This document shows, piece by piece, positions 8,240-16,843 of a stretch of DNA of 64,000 bases. This stretch comes from Lactococcus termiticola (GTDB lineage: Bacteria > Bacillota > Bacilli > Lactobacillales > Streptococcaceae), in the NCBI RefSeq assembly GCF_003116835.1, contig NZ_BFFO01000001.1, forward strand, positions 124,001-188,000. Direction: 5' to 3'. Each line of letters opens with the position of its first letter. Position 1 is the first letter of the stretch. The notes beneath the pieces were generated by a model that worked only from the letters and a program-made list of their open reading frames with translations, ran no database searches and was not told where the DNA came from. The position numbers were made by a program, and so were the translations under genes.

Positions 8240-8652
8240 GCAACGAATGAGAAAAGCTTCGCTTTCTTCATCCACAAGCTTTTTTGCAGACTTTTGGTCA
8301 AGCATGCTCCCCTTAGTCGCATGCTTTCCTCATCCGCAACCTTTTTTACAGACTTTTGGTCAAAAATGCTCCCTTTGGTCGCATGCTTGCCTTATCCACA
8401 AGCTTTTTTGCAGACTTTTGGTCAAGCATGCTCCCCTTAGTCGCATGCTTTCCTCATCCGCAACCTTTTTTGCAGACTTTTGGTCAAGAATGCTCCCTTT
8501 GGTCGCATGCTTTCCTTATCCACAACCTTTTTTGCAGACTTTTGGTCAAGAATGCTCCCCTTGGTCGCATGCTTGCCTTATCCACAACCTTTTTTGCAGA
8601 CTTTTGGTCAAGAATGCTCCCCTTGGTCGCATGCTTGCCTCAAAAGTCTAGC
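8240..8652. repeat. 62-bp tandem array, six units, each with a DnaA-box-like nonamer
   Basis: The landmark CTTTTGGTCA occurs at 8291, 8353, 8415, 8477, 8539 and 8601, exactly 62 bp apart. Each unit has a T-rich left arm (TTTTTTGCAGACTTTT), an inner hairpin (ATGCTCCC...GTCGCAT) and a nonamer. The nonamer is perfect TTATCCACA at 8392, 8516 and 8578, and a 1-2 mismatch version at 8268, 8330 and 8454. Only after the last unit does the complementary right arm (AAAAGTCTAGCAAAAAAG) occur, joining the EIIA terminator. It is not CRISPR, as there are no unique spacers. Confidence 0.9.
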
Positions 8653-8677
8653 AAAAAAGCCCTATAACGGGCTTTTA
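8653..8677 (-). terminator. Terminator of the EIIA gene
   Basis: On the minus strand AAAGCCC-GTTATA-GGGCTTTTTT. The hairpin overlaps the stop codon, and its U tract is part of the closing arm of the tandem repeat. Confidence 0.75.
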
Positions 8678-9166
8678 CTTAGCAATCGCTTCCCCCAAAA
8701 GCTCAGTAGCCTGGGCTTCTCGGTAATCAATTTCAAGCTTTTCTAATTTTTCTGAGCTATTTGTCAGGATGACCATTGTCATGATAGACAGGCCCTTCGC
8801 TTCGACACGGAGCCAGTCGGCTTTACCGATTTCTTGGCCGGGCTCGACCACATCGCCCACAGCGACCTTCAGGCGAACAGGCGACGGTGTCAGACCGACC
8901 GTGTCCAGGCCAAAGTGCAGGAGGACTTCCAGGCCGTCTAAGCGACGAAAGGCAACCGCATGGCCCTCTTTCATAATGACGCTGCCGGCCACAGGGCTGT
9001 AAATCTTATTGCCCGTTGGCTTGATAGCAAAGCCGTCGCCCATCTTCTTCTGGGCAAAAATCGGGTCGGGCACAACGCTCAAATCCAGCACCTCGCCGTC
9101 CAGCGGTGCATAGATTTTCGGGTCGTCAATCAGTTCTATCTGCTGTTTTTTCCTTCTTCCAAACAT
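8675..9166 (-). CDS. Stand-alone PTS EIIA component, glucose family
   Basis: A 163-residue cytoplasmic EIIA of the Crr type: IYAPLDGEV, PVVPDPIFAQ-like start of the domain, GDGFAIKPTGNKIYSPV, and the phosphorylated histidine in VLLHFGLDTVG (about residue 85). It is clearly homologous to the N-terminal domain of TreB. It has its own promoter (TTGAAC, 17 bp, TGA-TAAAAT) and a good ribosome binding site (GAGGAG). It may serve a PTS permease lacking its own EIIA, or have a regulatory role; the partner is not in the window. It is convergent with treR, separated by the repeats. Confidence 0.88.
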   Translation of the reverse strand: MFGRRKKQQIELIDDPKIYAPLDGEVLDLSVVPDPIFAQKKMGDGFAIKPTGNKIYSPVAGSVIMKEGHAVAFRRLDGLEVLLHFGLDTVGLTPSPVRLKVAVGDVVEPGQEIGKADWLRVEAKGLSIMTMVILTNSSEKLEKLEIDYREAQATELLGEAIAK

Positions 9167-9193
9167 GGCTACTCCTCGATAATTGTTTATACT

Positions 9194-9222
9194 ATTTTAT
9201 CAAATTCCAGGCAAAAGTTCAA
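9194..9222 (-). promoter_or_regulatory. Promoter of the EIIA gene
   Basis: TTGAAC (9217-9222), 17-bp spacer ending in TGA, TAAAAT (9194-9199) on the minus strand. Confidence 0.7.
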
Positions 9223-9240
9223 GAACTCAATTAATATCAC

Positions 9241-9265
9241 AAAAGACGGCTGAAAGGCCGTCTTT
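9241..9265 (-). terminator. Terminator of the cdaA-cdaR-glmM operon
   Basis: GACGGC-TGAAAG-GCCGTC with A/T runs on both sides, located just beyond the glmM stop and before the EIIA promoter. Confidence 0.8.
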
Positions 9266-9301
9266 ATTTAATTAAAGCTAAACGTTATTTCGCTTTCCCT
9301 T

Positions 9302-10660
9302 TTATTTAACCCCGATTTCTTTTTCCACAACAGCAACAATCGTATCAACCACTTCATCGACCTCTTCATGGCTTGGAGCTTCTGCCATGACACGGAGCAG
9401 AGGCTCAGTCCCGCTAGGACGGACAAGAATCCGGCCCTTGCCACCCATCTTATCTTCCATCTGGGCAATGACTTCCTTGATCGCAGGCACGTCCATGGCT
9501 CCATCCTTGGCCGCATTATTAGCCACCCGGACATTAACCAGCTTTTGTGGATAAATCGTCACTTGATCCGCCAGCTCAGAGAGTGGCTTGCCAGTCTCAC
9601 GCATGACCTTGAGCACCTGCAGAGCCGAGAGCTGGCCGTCGCCGGTCGTATTGTAGTCTAAGAAGACCATGTGTCCAGATTGTTCTCCACCAAAGTTATA
9701 GTCGTTTTTCTTCATTTCTTCAACGACATAGCGGTCGCCGACAGCGGTCACGACTGAGTTCATCCCAGCTTCTTCCAGGGCCAAGTGGAAGCCAAGATTT
9801 GACATGACGGTCGTCACGACTGTATTCTTAGCGAGCTGACCCTTTTCAAGCAGGTATTTGCCGACGATAAACATAATCTTATCGCCATCGACAATCCGGC
9901 CCTTTTCATCAACCGCAATCAGGCGGTCAGCATCGCCGTCAAAGGCAAGCCCCAGGTCAGATCCGGTTTCCAGCACCTTTTCAGCCAGGTTTTCAGGGTG
10001 GGTCGAGCCCACACCGTCGTTGATATTGAGGCCGTCAGGCTTTTCACCGATCACAGTCAAATCAACGTTCAAGTCAGCAAAGACCGCACGGGCTGAAGTA
10101 TATGAGGCCCCGTTAGCCGCATCAACCACAACCTTGAGGCCCTCAAAGTCGCCCTCAGCTGTAGACTTGAGAAAGGCCTGGTACTTGCGGACACCCTCAG
10201 TATAATCGCTCAAGAATCCTAACCCTTCAGCAGATGGCCGAGGGAGCTTGTCTTCTTCAGCATCAATCAGAGCTTCGATTTCAAGCTCTTTATCATCTTC
10301 GAGCTTAAAGCCATCACCACCAAAGAACTTGATGCCGTTATCGAGGGCTGGGTTGTGGCTAGCAGAAATCATGACCCCTGCTGAAGCCCCTTCCTTCTTG
10401 ACCAGATAGGCTACACCAGGCGTTGCAATCACACCCAGATCATAGACCTCGATGCCGACGGAGAGCAGACCTGAGATAAGACTTGTCGCCAACATCTGTC
10501 CTGAGATGCGGGTATCACGTCCCACATAGACCTTTGGTCGGCCTGTCTCATGTTGACTGAGGACATAGCCTCCGAAACGTCCGAGCTTAAAGGCAAACTC
10601 AGGGGTTAGTTCTACATTCGCTTCTCCACGGACACCGTCCGTACCAAAATATTTAGCCAT
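9302..10660 (-). CDS. glmM: Phosphoglucosamine mutase
   Basis: A 452-residue alpha-D-phosphohexomutase that converts glucosamine-6-phosphate to glucosamine-1-phosphate for UDP-GlcNAc and peptidoglycan synthesis. The N-terminus [12 protein letters not shown], the active-site serine in ISASHNP (Ser101), the metal loop DGDADR (about 243-248) and the C-terminal RPSGTEP phosphate-binding loop are all present. It is the last gene of the conserved cdaA-cdaR-glmM operon, 27 nt after cdaR. GlmM is known to bind and restrain CdaA, so the operon links wall precursor supply to c-di-AMP. Confidence 0.97.
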   Translation of the reverse strand: MAKYFGTDGVRGEANVELTPEFAFKLGRFGGYVLSQHETGRPKVYVGRDTRISGQMLATSLISGLLSVGIEVYDLGVIATPGVAYLVKKEGASAGVMISASHNPALDNGIKFFGGDGFKLEDDKELEIEALIDAEEDKLPRPSAEGLGFLSDYTEGVRKYQAFLKSTAEGDFEGLKVVVDAANGASYTSARAVFADLNVDLTVIGEKPDGLNINDGVGSTHPENLAEKVLETGSDLGLAFDGDADRLIAVDEKGRIVDGDKIMFIVGKYLLEKGQLAKNTVVTTVMSNLGFHLALEEAGMNSVVTAVGDRYVVEEMKKNDYNFGGEQSGHMVFLDYNTTGDGQLSALQVLKVMRETGKPLSELADQVTIYPQKLVNVRVANNAAKDGAMDVPAIKEVIAQMEDKMGGKGRILVRPSGTEPLLRVMAEAPSHEEVDEVVDTIVAVVEKEIGVK

Positions 10661-10687
10661 AATAATTTTTTACTCCAATATTATTTT

Positions 10688-11650
10688 TTAATTTTTCGTA
10701 GGGTTAACATTCACATCAACATTGACAGGGTCTGCCGTGATCCCATCAGGCACCGTAACATGGACATGCCGGGTGACCGTCTCTGTGATGCCCGAGACGT
10801 CGACTGAGACCGTAATCGACGTAATCTTGTCAAGGTCTGCCTGAGCTCCAGAAATCTTGATGGACTTGGTCTGGAGCTCCAGAGCCATACTCTTGACTGA
10901 GCTGGCAAGACTCCCGGTCTGCTTGACCTCGATAGGGACAGTCTTGCTGGGCTCATTGAGCTTGAGGTTAAGCTTGACGTGATTCGGTTGAATCTGAGCG
11001 GACACGCTCTTGCCAGAAGCATCCAGGGCTCGCAGACTGACCGTATCTGAGAAGTCAGACGAGAGGACAGTATTTGTCGGTAGGACCGCTTCGACCGACT
11101 GGATTTGCTCCAGTGTATTTTCACCGGCTGAGACCTTGACCGTCTCTTGAGAGAGCTCGGTAGAGGCTACGCTATAGCCCGGCGAGAGCTGATTGGCTGC
11201 GACTGGGGCTGTGACCTTAAACTCTTTAGTTACTTTGGGTTCGATGTTGATAGACAGTGTATTTGGCGTGAGCTGGGCGTTGATGCCTGAAGGCAGGCCT
11301 TCAACCTTGATGGGAGCCTGGACCGTTCCGGCTTCATTGTGGGTCAGGTCAACGACGAGGCTGAAATTCCTCGTGTCGGCATTCTGCTCATTTGAGATTT
11401 GCAGGCGGTTATAGCCACTGAGGGCAACATTGGCCGTGGCCTGGTAGCCAGAGACAAAGTACTTGTTGTTGTCGTATTTGACTTCGATGGGCACATTTGA
11501 GACCGTCGCTGTGTAGACCTCACCGGCCTGTATGCTATTGCCCTGATTTCTGAGGGCAACCGAGTTGGCATTAAAGAAGAGGATGACAGCAAAGAAGACT
11601 GCCGTCAGGATATAGAAGGCTTTAGAACTGAAAAAGTTAGGAAATTTCAT
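10688..11650 (-). CDS. cdaR: CdaA regulator CdaR (YbbR-domain protein)
   Basis: A 320-residue protein with one N-terminal membrane segment (about 10-28) and an extracellular part of repeated YbbR beta domains (for example VPIEVKYDNNKYFVSGYQ and PIEVKQTGSLASSVK). Its start overlaps the cdaA stop by 4 nt (ATGA), so the two are translationally coupled. CdaR modulates the diadenylate cyclase from outside the membrane. Length is ordinary for streptococcal or lactococcal CdaR with fewer YbbR repeats than in Bacillus. Confidence 0.93.
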   Translation of the reverse strand: MKFPNFFSSKAFYILTAVFFAVILFFNANSVALRNQGNSIQAGEVYTATVSNVPIEVKYDNNKYFVSGYQATANVALSGYNRLQISNEQNADTRNFSLVVDLTHNEAGTVQAPIKVEGLPSGINAQLTPNTLSINIEPKVTKEFKVTAPVAANQLSPGYSVASTELSQETVKVSAGENTLEQIQSVEAVLPTNTVLSSDFSDTVSLRALDASGKSVSAQIQPNHVKLNLKLNEPSKTVPIEVKQTGSLASSVKSMALELQTKSIKISGAQADLDKITSITVSVDVSGITETVTRHVHVTVPDGITADPVNVDVNVNPTKN

Positions 11651-12495
11651 TTCTTCTTTCCTCCTTTTTTAGATTCTGCACTGGCTGTCGGAGCCGATAA
11701 GGTCGCCGTAAGCAACTCATGGAATTTTTCCTTGGAAATATCTGCCATGAACTGGCCATTGTGGGCCACCGAGATGCCACCGGTCTCCTCAGAGACGACT
11801 AGCACCAGGGCATCTGAGACCTCAGACAGACCAATCGCCGCCCGGTGCCGGGTCCCAAATTCCTTAGAAATTCCGGACTTTTCAGTTAGAGGCAGGTAGG
11901 CCGAGGTCACGGCAATCTTGTCGCCCTGGACAATGACCGCCCCGTCATGAAGTGGCGTATTCGGGATAAAGATGTTGATGATGAGCTCAGACGAGACATC
12001 GGCGTCTAGCCGGATCCCTGTCGAGGCAAACTCCTCCAGGCTCTGGGCCTGCTCAATGGCAATGAGGGCCCCGATTCTCCGTTCACTCATGTAGGCAAAG
12101 GACTTTTCATAGGCGGCCACATGGTCGCTGGTCCTTGCAGAACGTGAGGGAATCAAGAAGGTCGAGGTCCGCCCCAGGCTCTCAAGAGCCCGCCTGATTT
12201 CAGGCTGAAAGATGATGACGATGGCGATGGCCCCGTAGGTAATGACCTGATTGAGCAACCACTCGACCGTCGTCAGGCCAGCCAAGCCCGCCACTACCTT
12301 GATGGCGATGAAGACAATCACGCCCCGGACCAGTGTCATCAGCTTGGTCCCCTGAATAAAGCCAATCACTCGATAGAGGAAATAACTGACAATCGCAATG
12401 TCGAGGATGGACATGACCAACCGCCAGGGGGACTCATTCAACTCAAAGATTTTTTGCCAAAAATCCAGGTTGAAGAATTGATTAAAGCTATTCAT
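11647..12495 (-). CDS. cdaA: Diadenylate cyclase CdaA
   Basis: A 282-residue membrane enzyme making c-di-AMP from two ATP. Three N-terminal membrane segments (about 25-95) are followed by a DisA_N domain with the catalytic DGA (184-186) and RHR (216-218) motifs. The C-terminus is short and lysine-rich (SKKGGKKK). c-di-AMP controls potassium and osmolyte transport in these bacteria. It is the first gene of the operon, with a TGA-TATAAT promoter about 40 nt upstream. Confidence 0.96.
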   Translation of the reverse strand: MNSFNQFFNLDFWQKIFELNESPWRLVMSILDIAIVSYFLYRVIGFIQGTKLMTLVRGVIVFIAIKVVAGLAGLTTVEWLLNQVITYGAIAIVIIFQPEIRRALESLGRTSTFLIPSRSARTSDHVAAYEKSFAYMSERRIGALIAIEQAQSLEEFASTGIRLDADVSSELIINIFIPNTPLHDGAVIVQGDKIAVTSAYLPLTEKSGISKEFGTRHRAAIGLSEVSDALVLVVSEETGGISVAHNGQFMADISKEKFHELLTATLSAPTASAESKKGGKKK

Positions 12496-12536
12496 TTTTC
12501 AGCCAGCTTCCTTGTCTTTATTAAGTATCTTACACA

Positions 12537-12542
12537 ATTATA
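12537..12542 (-). promoter_or_regulatory. cdaA operon -10 box
   Basis: Extended -10 TGA-TATAAT on the minus strand; AAGGAAG between it and the ATG could serve as ribosome binding site. No clear -35. Confidence 0.5.
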
Positions 12543-12830
12543 TCAGAATTTAGGGAGAACTGCTTTGACGGATGCAATTTGGAGGGGCTTAACTAGGCAA
12601 CCAGGGCTTCAGTTTCTATTTTATTCCTACAAACTTGCAAGCATTTATATAAATAATCAAGCGACTTGCCTCCAGCTGTTATAAACAGTGACTCTATTTT
12701 CGATTAAGAGCCAACAAAACAGGTCATTGTTATGAGACGCTTCTTATTTTTTACGATTTTTTCAATCAGCAAGACGACCAGCTTGATCAGCCCTAGCAGA
12801 AATTCGACCCTTAGCTTTCTAAAGCATTAT

Positions 12831-12856
12831 AAAAAGCCCTATAATAAGGGCTTTTT
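12831..12856. terminator. Bidirectional terminator downstream of nifJ
   Basis: AAAAAGCCCT-ATAATA-AGGGCTTTTT, perfect 10-bp stem, about 90 bp past the nifJ stop. Confidence 0.75.
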
Positions 12857-12948
12857 GCTATAAGTAATGAAAATCAAAAGTCTTAGGAAGCTTGCTAGCA
12901 AAGCCTTTAGAGCTCCCTGACTATACAGTTTGTGGTTTATTGACCAGA

Positions 12949-15900
12949 CTATTTCTTAGCCTCACGAGCTGCTTTTCTTGCCGCCCGCCTTGCTTCACGC
13001 TCTGGGTCAAGGGCTCTTTCCTTGCGTTCACGAGGCTTCCGCTCTGGCTTTGTTTCCATTTCTGGAGACGTGCCTTTTTCCTTTTGCTCACGGGCCAGGA
13101 ATTTTTCCTCATCGCCTGAGAGTCTTGCATAACGCAAGAACTTCCGTCGGCTATCCATTGCAGCCTTTTGGAAGAGCTCTTCAGCGTGATCAGCATTGAC
13201 CTTTTTCAGATTGGCAAAGCGGGATTGCTTGAGGAGGAAGTCGTGAACCTTGGAAAAGCTAGGCCGTTTGAAGTCCAGCGTCATCGGGTTTTTACCAGTA
13301 GCTTCCATTTCTGGATTATAGCGATAGAGCTGCCAGTAGCCAGATTCGACGGCTTCTTTAGCTTCTTCGAGGGTCTTAGACATGCCACCGTAGAGGCCGT
13401 GGCTGATACATGGCGTGTAGGCAATGATCAGGCTCGGACCATTGTGGCGTTCAGCCTCATCAAAGGCCTTGATGGTCTGCATCATATTGGCCCCGGAGGC
13501 GATTTGGGCAACGTAGACATTGCCGTAGGTCATGGCCATAAAGCCGAGGTCCTTCTTGGCAGCCACCTTGCCAGCTGCTGCAAAGGCAGCAATGGCTGAA
13601 GCTGGTGTCCCCTTAGAGACCTGGCCGCCGGTGTTGGCATAGACCTCATTGTCCATGACGAGAATGTTGACGTCCGCCCCAGAAGCCAGGACGTGGTCGA
13701 GGCCACCGTAGCCGATGTCGTAGGCCCAGCCATCGCCACCGAAAATCCATTGGCTCGGTTTAACAAATTGGTCGGCCTGCTCTAAGATAGCGGCAAGCTC
13801 AGGCTTTTCAGACTCTGCCTTGAGGGCAGACTTGAGCTTTTCAGCCCGGGCCCTTGTGCCCTCTGAGTCAAAGAGGTGGTCGATCCAGTCTTTGGCTAAT
13901 GTCGCCAGTTCTTCTGACATGACTGGCAAGGCACTTTCCATCTCTGAAGCCAGCCGTTGCCTACGATTAACAGAGGCCAACCACATGCCGTAACCAAACT
14001 CAGCATTGTCCTCAAAGAGGGAGTTAGACCAGGCAGGACCTTGACCGGCGTCATTGGTCGTGTATGGGGTCGCCTGCGTCCCTCCATAAATGGAAGAACA
14101 GCCGGTCGCATTGGCGATGTTCATCCGGTCGCCATACATCTGTGTCAAAAGCTTGATATAAGGCGTTTCTCCACATCCGGAGCAAGCCCCAGAAAATTCA
14201 AGCAGAGGCTGATTAAACTGGGTCCCGACGATGGTATTTGGCCGGCCTGGATTTTCCTTAGTCTTCAAGGTCATCGAAAAGGCCCAGTTGACGGCTTCTT
14301 TCTGCTGACTCTCATAAGGCATCATCTTGAGGGCCTGGCCAGAACGTGGGCAGGCCTCGACACAGAGCTGACAGCCGGTACAGTCTTCAACAGAGACCTG
14401 AATCCGGTACTTGAGGCCGTCCTTTCCCCGGTAGTCCATGACCTGATAGCCCTCTGGAGCCACATTCCACTCGTCTTCATCAACCAGGAAGGGCCGAATG
14501 GCGGCGTGCGGGCAGACAAAGGCACACTCATTACATTGAGTACAGAAGTCAGGGTCCCAGACTGGGACTTCAAGGGCAATGCCTCGCTTTTCGACCGCTG
14601 CCGTACTAAGGGGAGAGCTCCCTGACGGCACGGCTTCTGCCACATCAGTTACGCTGAGTTCATCGCCTTCAAAGGCATTAACCTTGTCTAAAAAGTTAAA
14701 GACATAGCGTTTATTGGCCTTGCCTGTTTCCAGTTGTGGAACTTCCACTTCTGGAGACTCGCTCCATCTTGCAGGCACCTCAACCTGATGCAGTTCATTC
14801 AAAGCCTGGTCCATGGCCTTAAGATTAGCCTCAACAATGGTCGGCGACTTCTTGGCATATTTCTGGGCATCAGCCTTGAGGATTTCATAAACCTCATCAA
14901 AAGGCATGATTCCCGTCAGCTTGAAGAAGGCGACCTGGAGGATGGTGTTAATCCGGCGACCAAGGCCGGCCTCACGGGCAATCTTGGCCGCATCGATGAT
15001 ATAGAAGTTGACCTTTTTTTCAGCAATCGCCTCTTTCAGGCCTGCTGGCAGGTTTTTATCGAGTTGCTCAGCTGTCCAGCTGGTATTGAGCAGGAAGGTC
15101 CCGCCCTCACGAAGTCCCTTAATCAGTTCGTATTTGCGGACATAGCTCGTGTTGGCACAGCAAACAAAGTCAGGCTGGGCAATCATGTATTCAGATAGAA
15201 TCGGGCTATCGCCAAAGCGGAGATGGCTGACGGTCAGGCCACCAGATTTCTTAGAGTCATACTCAAAGGCCCCCTGGACAAACTTGTCGGTATGGTCGCC
15301 GATGATTTTGATGGCCGCCTTATTGGCCCCGACCATGCCGTCTGAGCCAAAGCCCCAGAACTTAGCCTGGTAGGTATCTGCAGGCGTAAAGTCCTGAGCT
15401 TCGCCCGTTTCAAGCGAGAGCTGGGTCAGGTCGTCATCGATGCCGATGGTAAATTGAGCCTTGCTGTCGGCTTTTGTCAGCTCGTCGAAGACAGCGACGA
15501 TATGCTCAGGCCGGGTATCCTTGCCTCCAATTCCATATCGACCGCCAATGACCTTAATATTTTTTGCCGCTAAAGTCGTCAGAACATCTAAGAATAAAGG
15601 CTCGCCAGTTGCCCCAGATTCTTTGGTCCGGTCGAGGACCGCGACATTTTTCACTGTGCTTGGCAATTTTTCCAGGAAATTCGCCGTCGGAAATGGCCGA
15701 TAGAGGTGGATGTTGATAAATCCGACCTTGCGTCCATCAGCATTTAAGGCATCAACCGTCTGCTTGATGGTCCCCGCCACAGAGCCCATGCTGACGATGA
15801 CTTCTGTCGCGTCTTTCGCCCCGTAGTAGTTGACCAGGTCATAATCCGTCCCCTGGATGGCATTGATTTTGGCCATCTCAGCCTGAACAATCGCAGGCAG

Positions 15901-16605
15901 GGCATCGTAATAAGGATTGACCGTCTCCCGTTGCTGGAAGTAGATGTCTGGGTTTTGGTTAGTCCCTGAAACGGTCGGATGCTCTGGGTTCATGGCCCGA
16001 CTTCTAAAGGCAGCCAGCTTTTCTTGATTGATCAGGCCTGCCAGCGTCTCCCGCTCCAGCACATTAATCTTTTGAATCTCGTGACTGGTCCGGAAGCCGT
16101 CAAAGAAGTGCATAAAGGGCACTGAGCCCTCGAGGGCTGACAGATGGCTGACTGCCGCCAGGTCCATGGTCTCCTGGACACTCGAGCTTGCCAGGAGGGC
16201 AAAGCCGGTCATCCGGGCAGACATGACGTCAGACTGGTCGCCAAAGATGTTGAGGGCGCCAGTCGCCACAGCACGGGCCGCCACGTGAATCACGCCAGGC
16301 AACTGCTCGCCAGCCATTCGGTACATGGCCGGCAGCATCAGCAAAAGGCCTTGTGAGGCCGTAAAGGTCGTCGTCAGACTCCCCGCCTTGAGGGCACCGT
16401 GCATGGCACCAGCCGCTCCCGCCTCAGACTGGAGCTCATTGATTTGCAGAGGCTGTCCCCAAATATTAGGTTGCCTCCGGGTCGCCCAATCGTCGACATT
16501 GTCAGCCATCGGCGAGCTCGGCGTGATCGGATAAACCGTCGCCAAGTCGCTCATCGCATAGGCCACATGGGCCGCAGCCATGTTACCATCCATTGTTTTT
16601 TTCAT
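12949..16605 (-). CDS. nifJ: Pyruvate:flavodoxin/ferredoxin oxidoreductase
   Basis: A 1218-residue single-chain oxidoreductase that makes acetyl-CoA and CO2 from pyruvate and reduces flavodoxin or ferredoxin, normally under anaerobiosis. Domains in order: an N-terminal domain with YPITPSSPMAD; a gamma-like domain (about 400-600); two [4Fe-4S] ferredoxin motifs (CTQCNECAFVCPHAAIR and CTGCQLCVEACPRSGQAL); the third cluster cysteines starting at ACSGCGETPY; and the TPP domain GGDGWAYDIGYGGLDHVL. The last 45 or so residues are an unusual Arg/Lys/Glu-rich tail. I start at ATG 16605 (MKKTMDGN), the conserved family start; a GTG 42 nt upstream is also open. Transcribed alone. Confidence 0.93.
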   Translation of the reverse strand: MKKTMDGNMAAAHVAYAMSDLATVYPITPSSPMADNVDDWATRRQPNIWGQPLQINELQSEAGAAGAMHGALKAGSLTTTFTASQGLLLMLPAMYRMAGEQLPGVIHVAARAVATGALNIFGDQSDVMSARMTGFALLASSSVQETMDLAAVSHLSALEGSVPFMHFFDGFRTSHEIQKINVLERETLAGLINQEKLAAFRSRAMNPEHPTVSGTNQNPDIYFQQRETVNPYYDALPAIVQAEMAKINAIQGTDYDLVNYYGAKDATEVIVSMGSVAGTIKQTVDALNADGRKVGFINIHLYRPFPTANFLEKLPSTVKNVAVLDRTKESGATGEPLFLDVLTTLAAKNIKVIGGRYGIGGKDTRPEHIVAVFDELTKADSKAQFTIGIDDDLTQLSLETGEAQDFTPADTYQAKFWGFGSDGMVGANKAAIKIIGDHTDKFVQGAFEYDSKKSGGLTVSHLRFGDSPILSEYMIAQPDFVCCANTSYVRKYELIKGLREGGTFLLNTSWTAEQLDKNLPAGLKEAIAEKKVNFYIIDAAKIAREAGLGRRINTILQVAFFKLTGIMPFDEVYEILKADAQKYAKKSPTIVEANLKAMDQALNELHQVEVPARWSESPEVEVPQLETGKANKRYVFNFLDKVNAFEGDELSVTDVAEAVPSGSSPLSTAAVEKRGIALEVPVWDPDFCTQCNECAFVCPHAAIRPFLVDEDEWNVAPEGYQVMDYRGKDGLKYRIQVSVEDCTGCQLCVEACPRSGQALKMMPYESQQKEAVNWAFSMTLKTKENPGRPNTIVGTQFNQPLLEFSGACSGCGETPYIKLLTQMYGDRMNIANATGCSSIYGGTQATPYTTNDAGQGPAWSNSLFEDNAEFGYGMWLASVNRRQRLASEMESALPVMSEELATLAKDWIDHLFDSEGTRARAEKLKSALKAESEKPELAAILEQADQFVKPSQWIFGGDGWAYDIGYGGLDHVLASGADVNILVMDNEVYANTGGQVSKGTPASAIAAFAAAGKVAAKKDLGFMAMTYGNVYVAQIASGANMMQTIKAFDEAERHNGPSLIIAYTPCISHGLYGGMSKTLEEAKEAVESGYWQLYRYNPEMEATGKNPMTLDFKRPSFSKVHDFLLKQSRFANLKKVNADHAEELFQKAAMDSRRKFLRYARLSGDEEKFLAREQKEKGTSPEMETKPERKPRERKERALDPEREARRAARKAAREAKK

Positions 16606-16819
16606 GTGCAATACTTTCTTGAGCAAAGCATTTATTTGAGGTGACACTTCATTTCCAGCGGTGTCAATGCAGGAAATCAGGCCAGGCCAGCCACCTCAAG
16701 AGCTGTTGCTCGCTTGTATTTTGACCTTTCTATTTTAACATTTTTTAGGGGATGGCCTGATCTGGGCGGATGTCAAGGACTTTTGACATGTGGGAGTTTA
16801 TCCTTTTTTTGGCAGTAAC

Positions 16820-16841
16820 AAAAAAAGACCTTCTCCAGGTC
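16820..16841 (-). terminator. Terminator of ligA-dgkB
   Basis: On the minus strand GACCT-GGAGA-AGGTC followed by seven T, just past the dgkB stop codon. Confidence 0.75.
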
Positions 16842-16843
16842 TC

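Larger units (their letters stand above)
7839..8652. other. Gene-free stretch between treR and the EIIA gene
   Basis: More than 800 bp between convergent genes filled by two copies of the three-arm repeat (7866-7988, 8102-8216) and the 62-bp tandem array (about 8240-8652). Open frames across the array come from the repeat and are not genes. Confidence 0.8.
12496..12948. other. Gene-free stretch between cdaA and nifJ
   Basis: About 450 bp holding the cdaA promoter at one end and the bidirectional hairpin 12831-12856 at the other. A 43-codon frame from about 12732 to 12863 lacks a good ribosome binding site and runs through the terminator; I do not call it. No riboswitch or repeat copy recognised. 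Confidence 0.6.

Noticed and set aside
8240-8652. CRISPR array
   Set aside because: The whole 62-bp unit is repeated; there are no unique spacers and no cas genes.
8199-8746. Three overlapping open frames of 88-150 codons across the 62-bp array, with repeated FFADFW/RMLPLVAC-type peptides
   Set aside because: The 62-bp period is not a multiple of three, so all three frames read the same repeat in turn. There is no ribosome binding site, and the DNA is explained by the repeat itself.
12732-12863. 43-codon open frame between cdaA and nifJ
   Set aside because: Weak ribosome binding site, no recognisable family, and it runs through the nifJ terminator hairpin.
16606-16700. TGACAC-N13-GTGTCA inverted repeat before nifJ as a regulator site
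   Set aside because: Six-base arms with a 13-base gap overlapping the possible GTG start; not similar to an FNR/Flp box, and could occur by chance.
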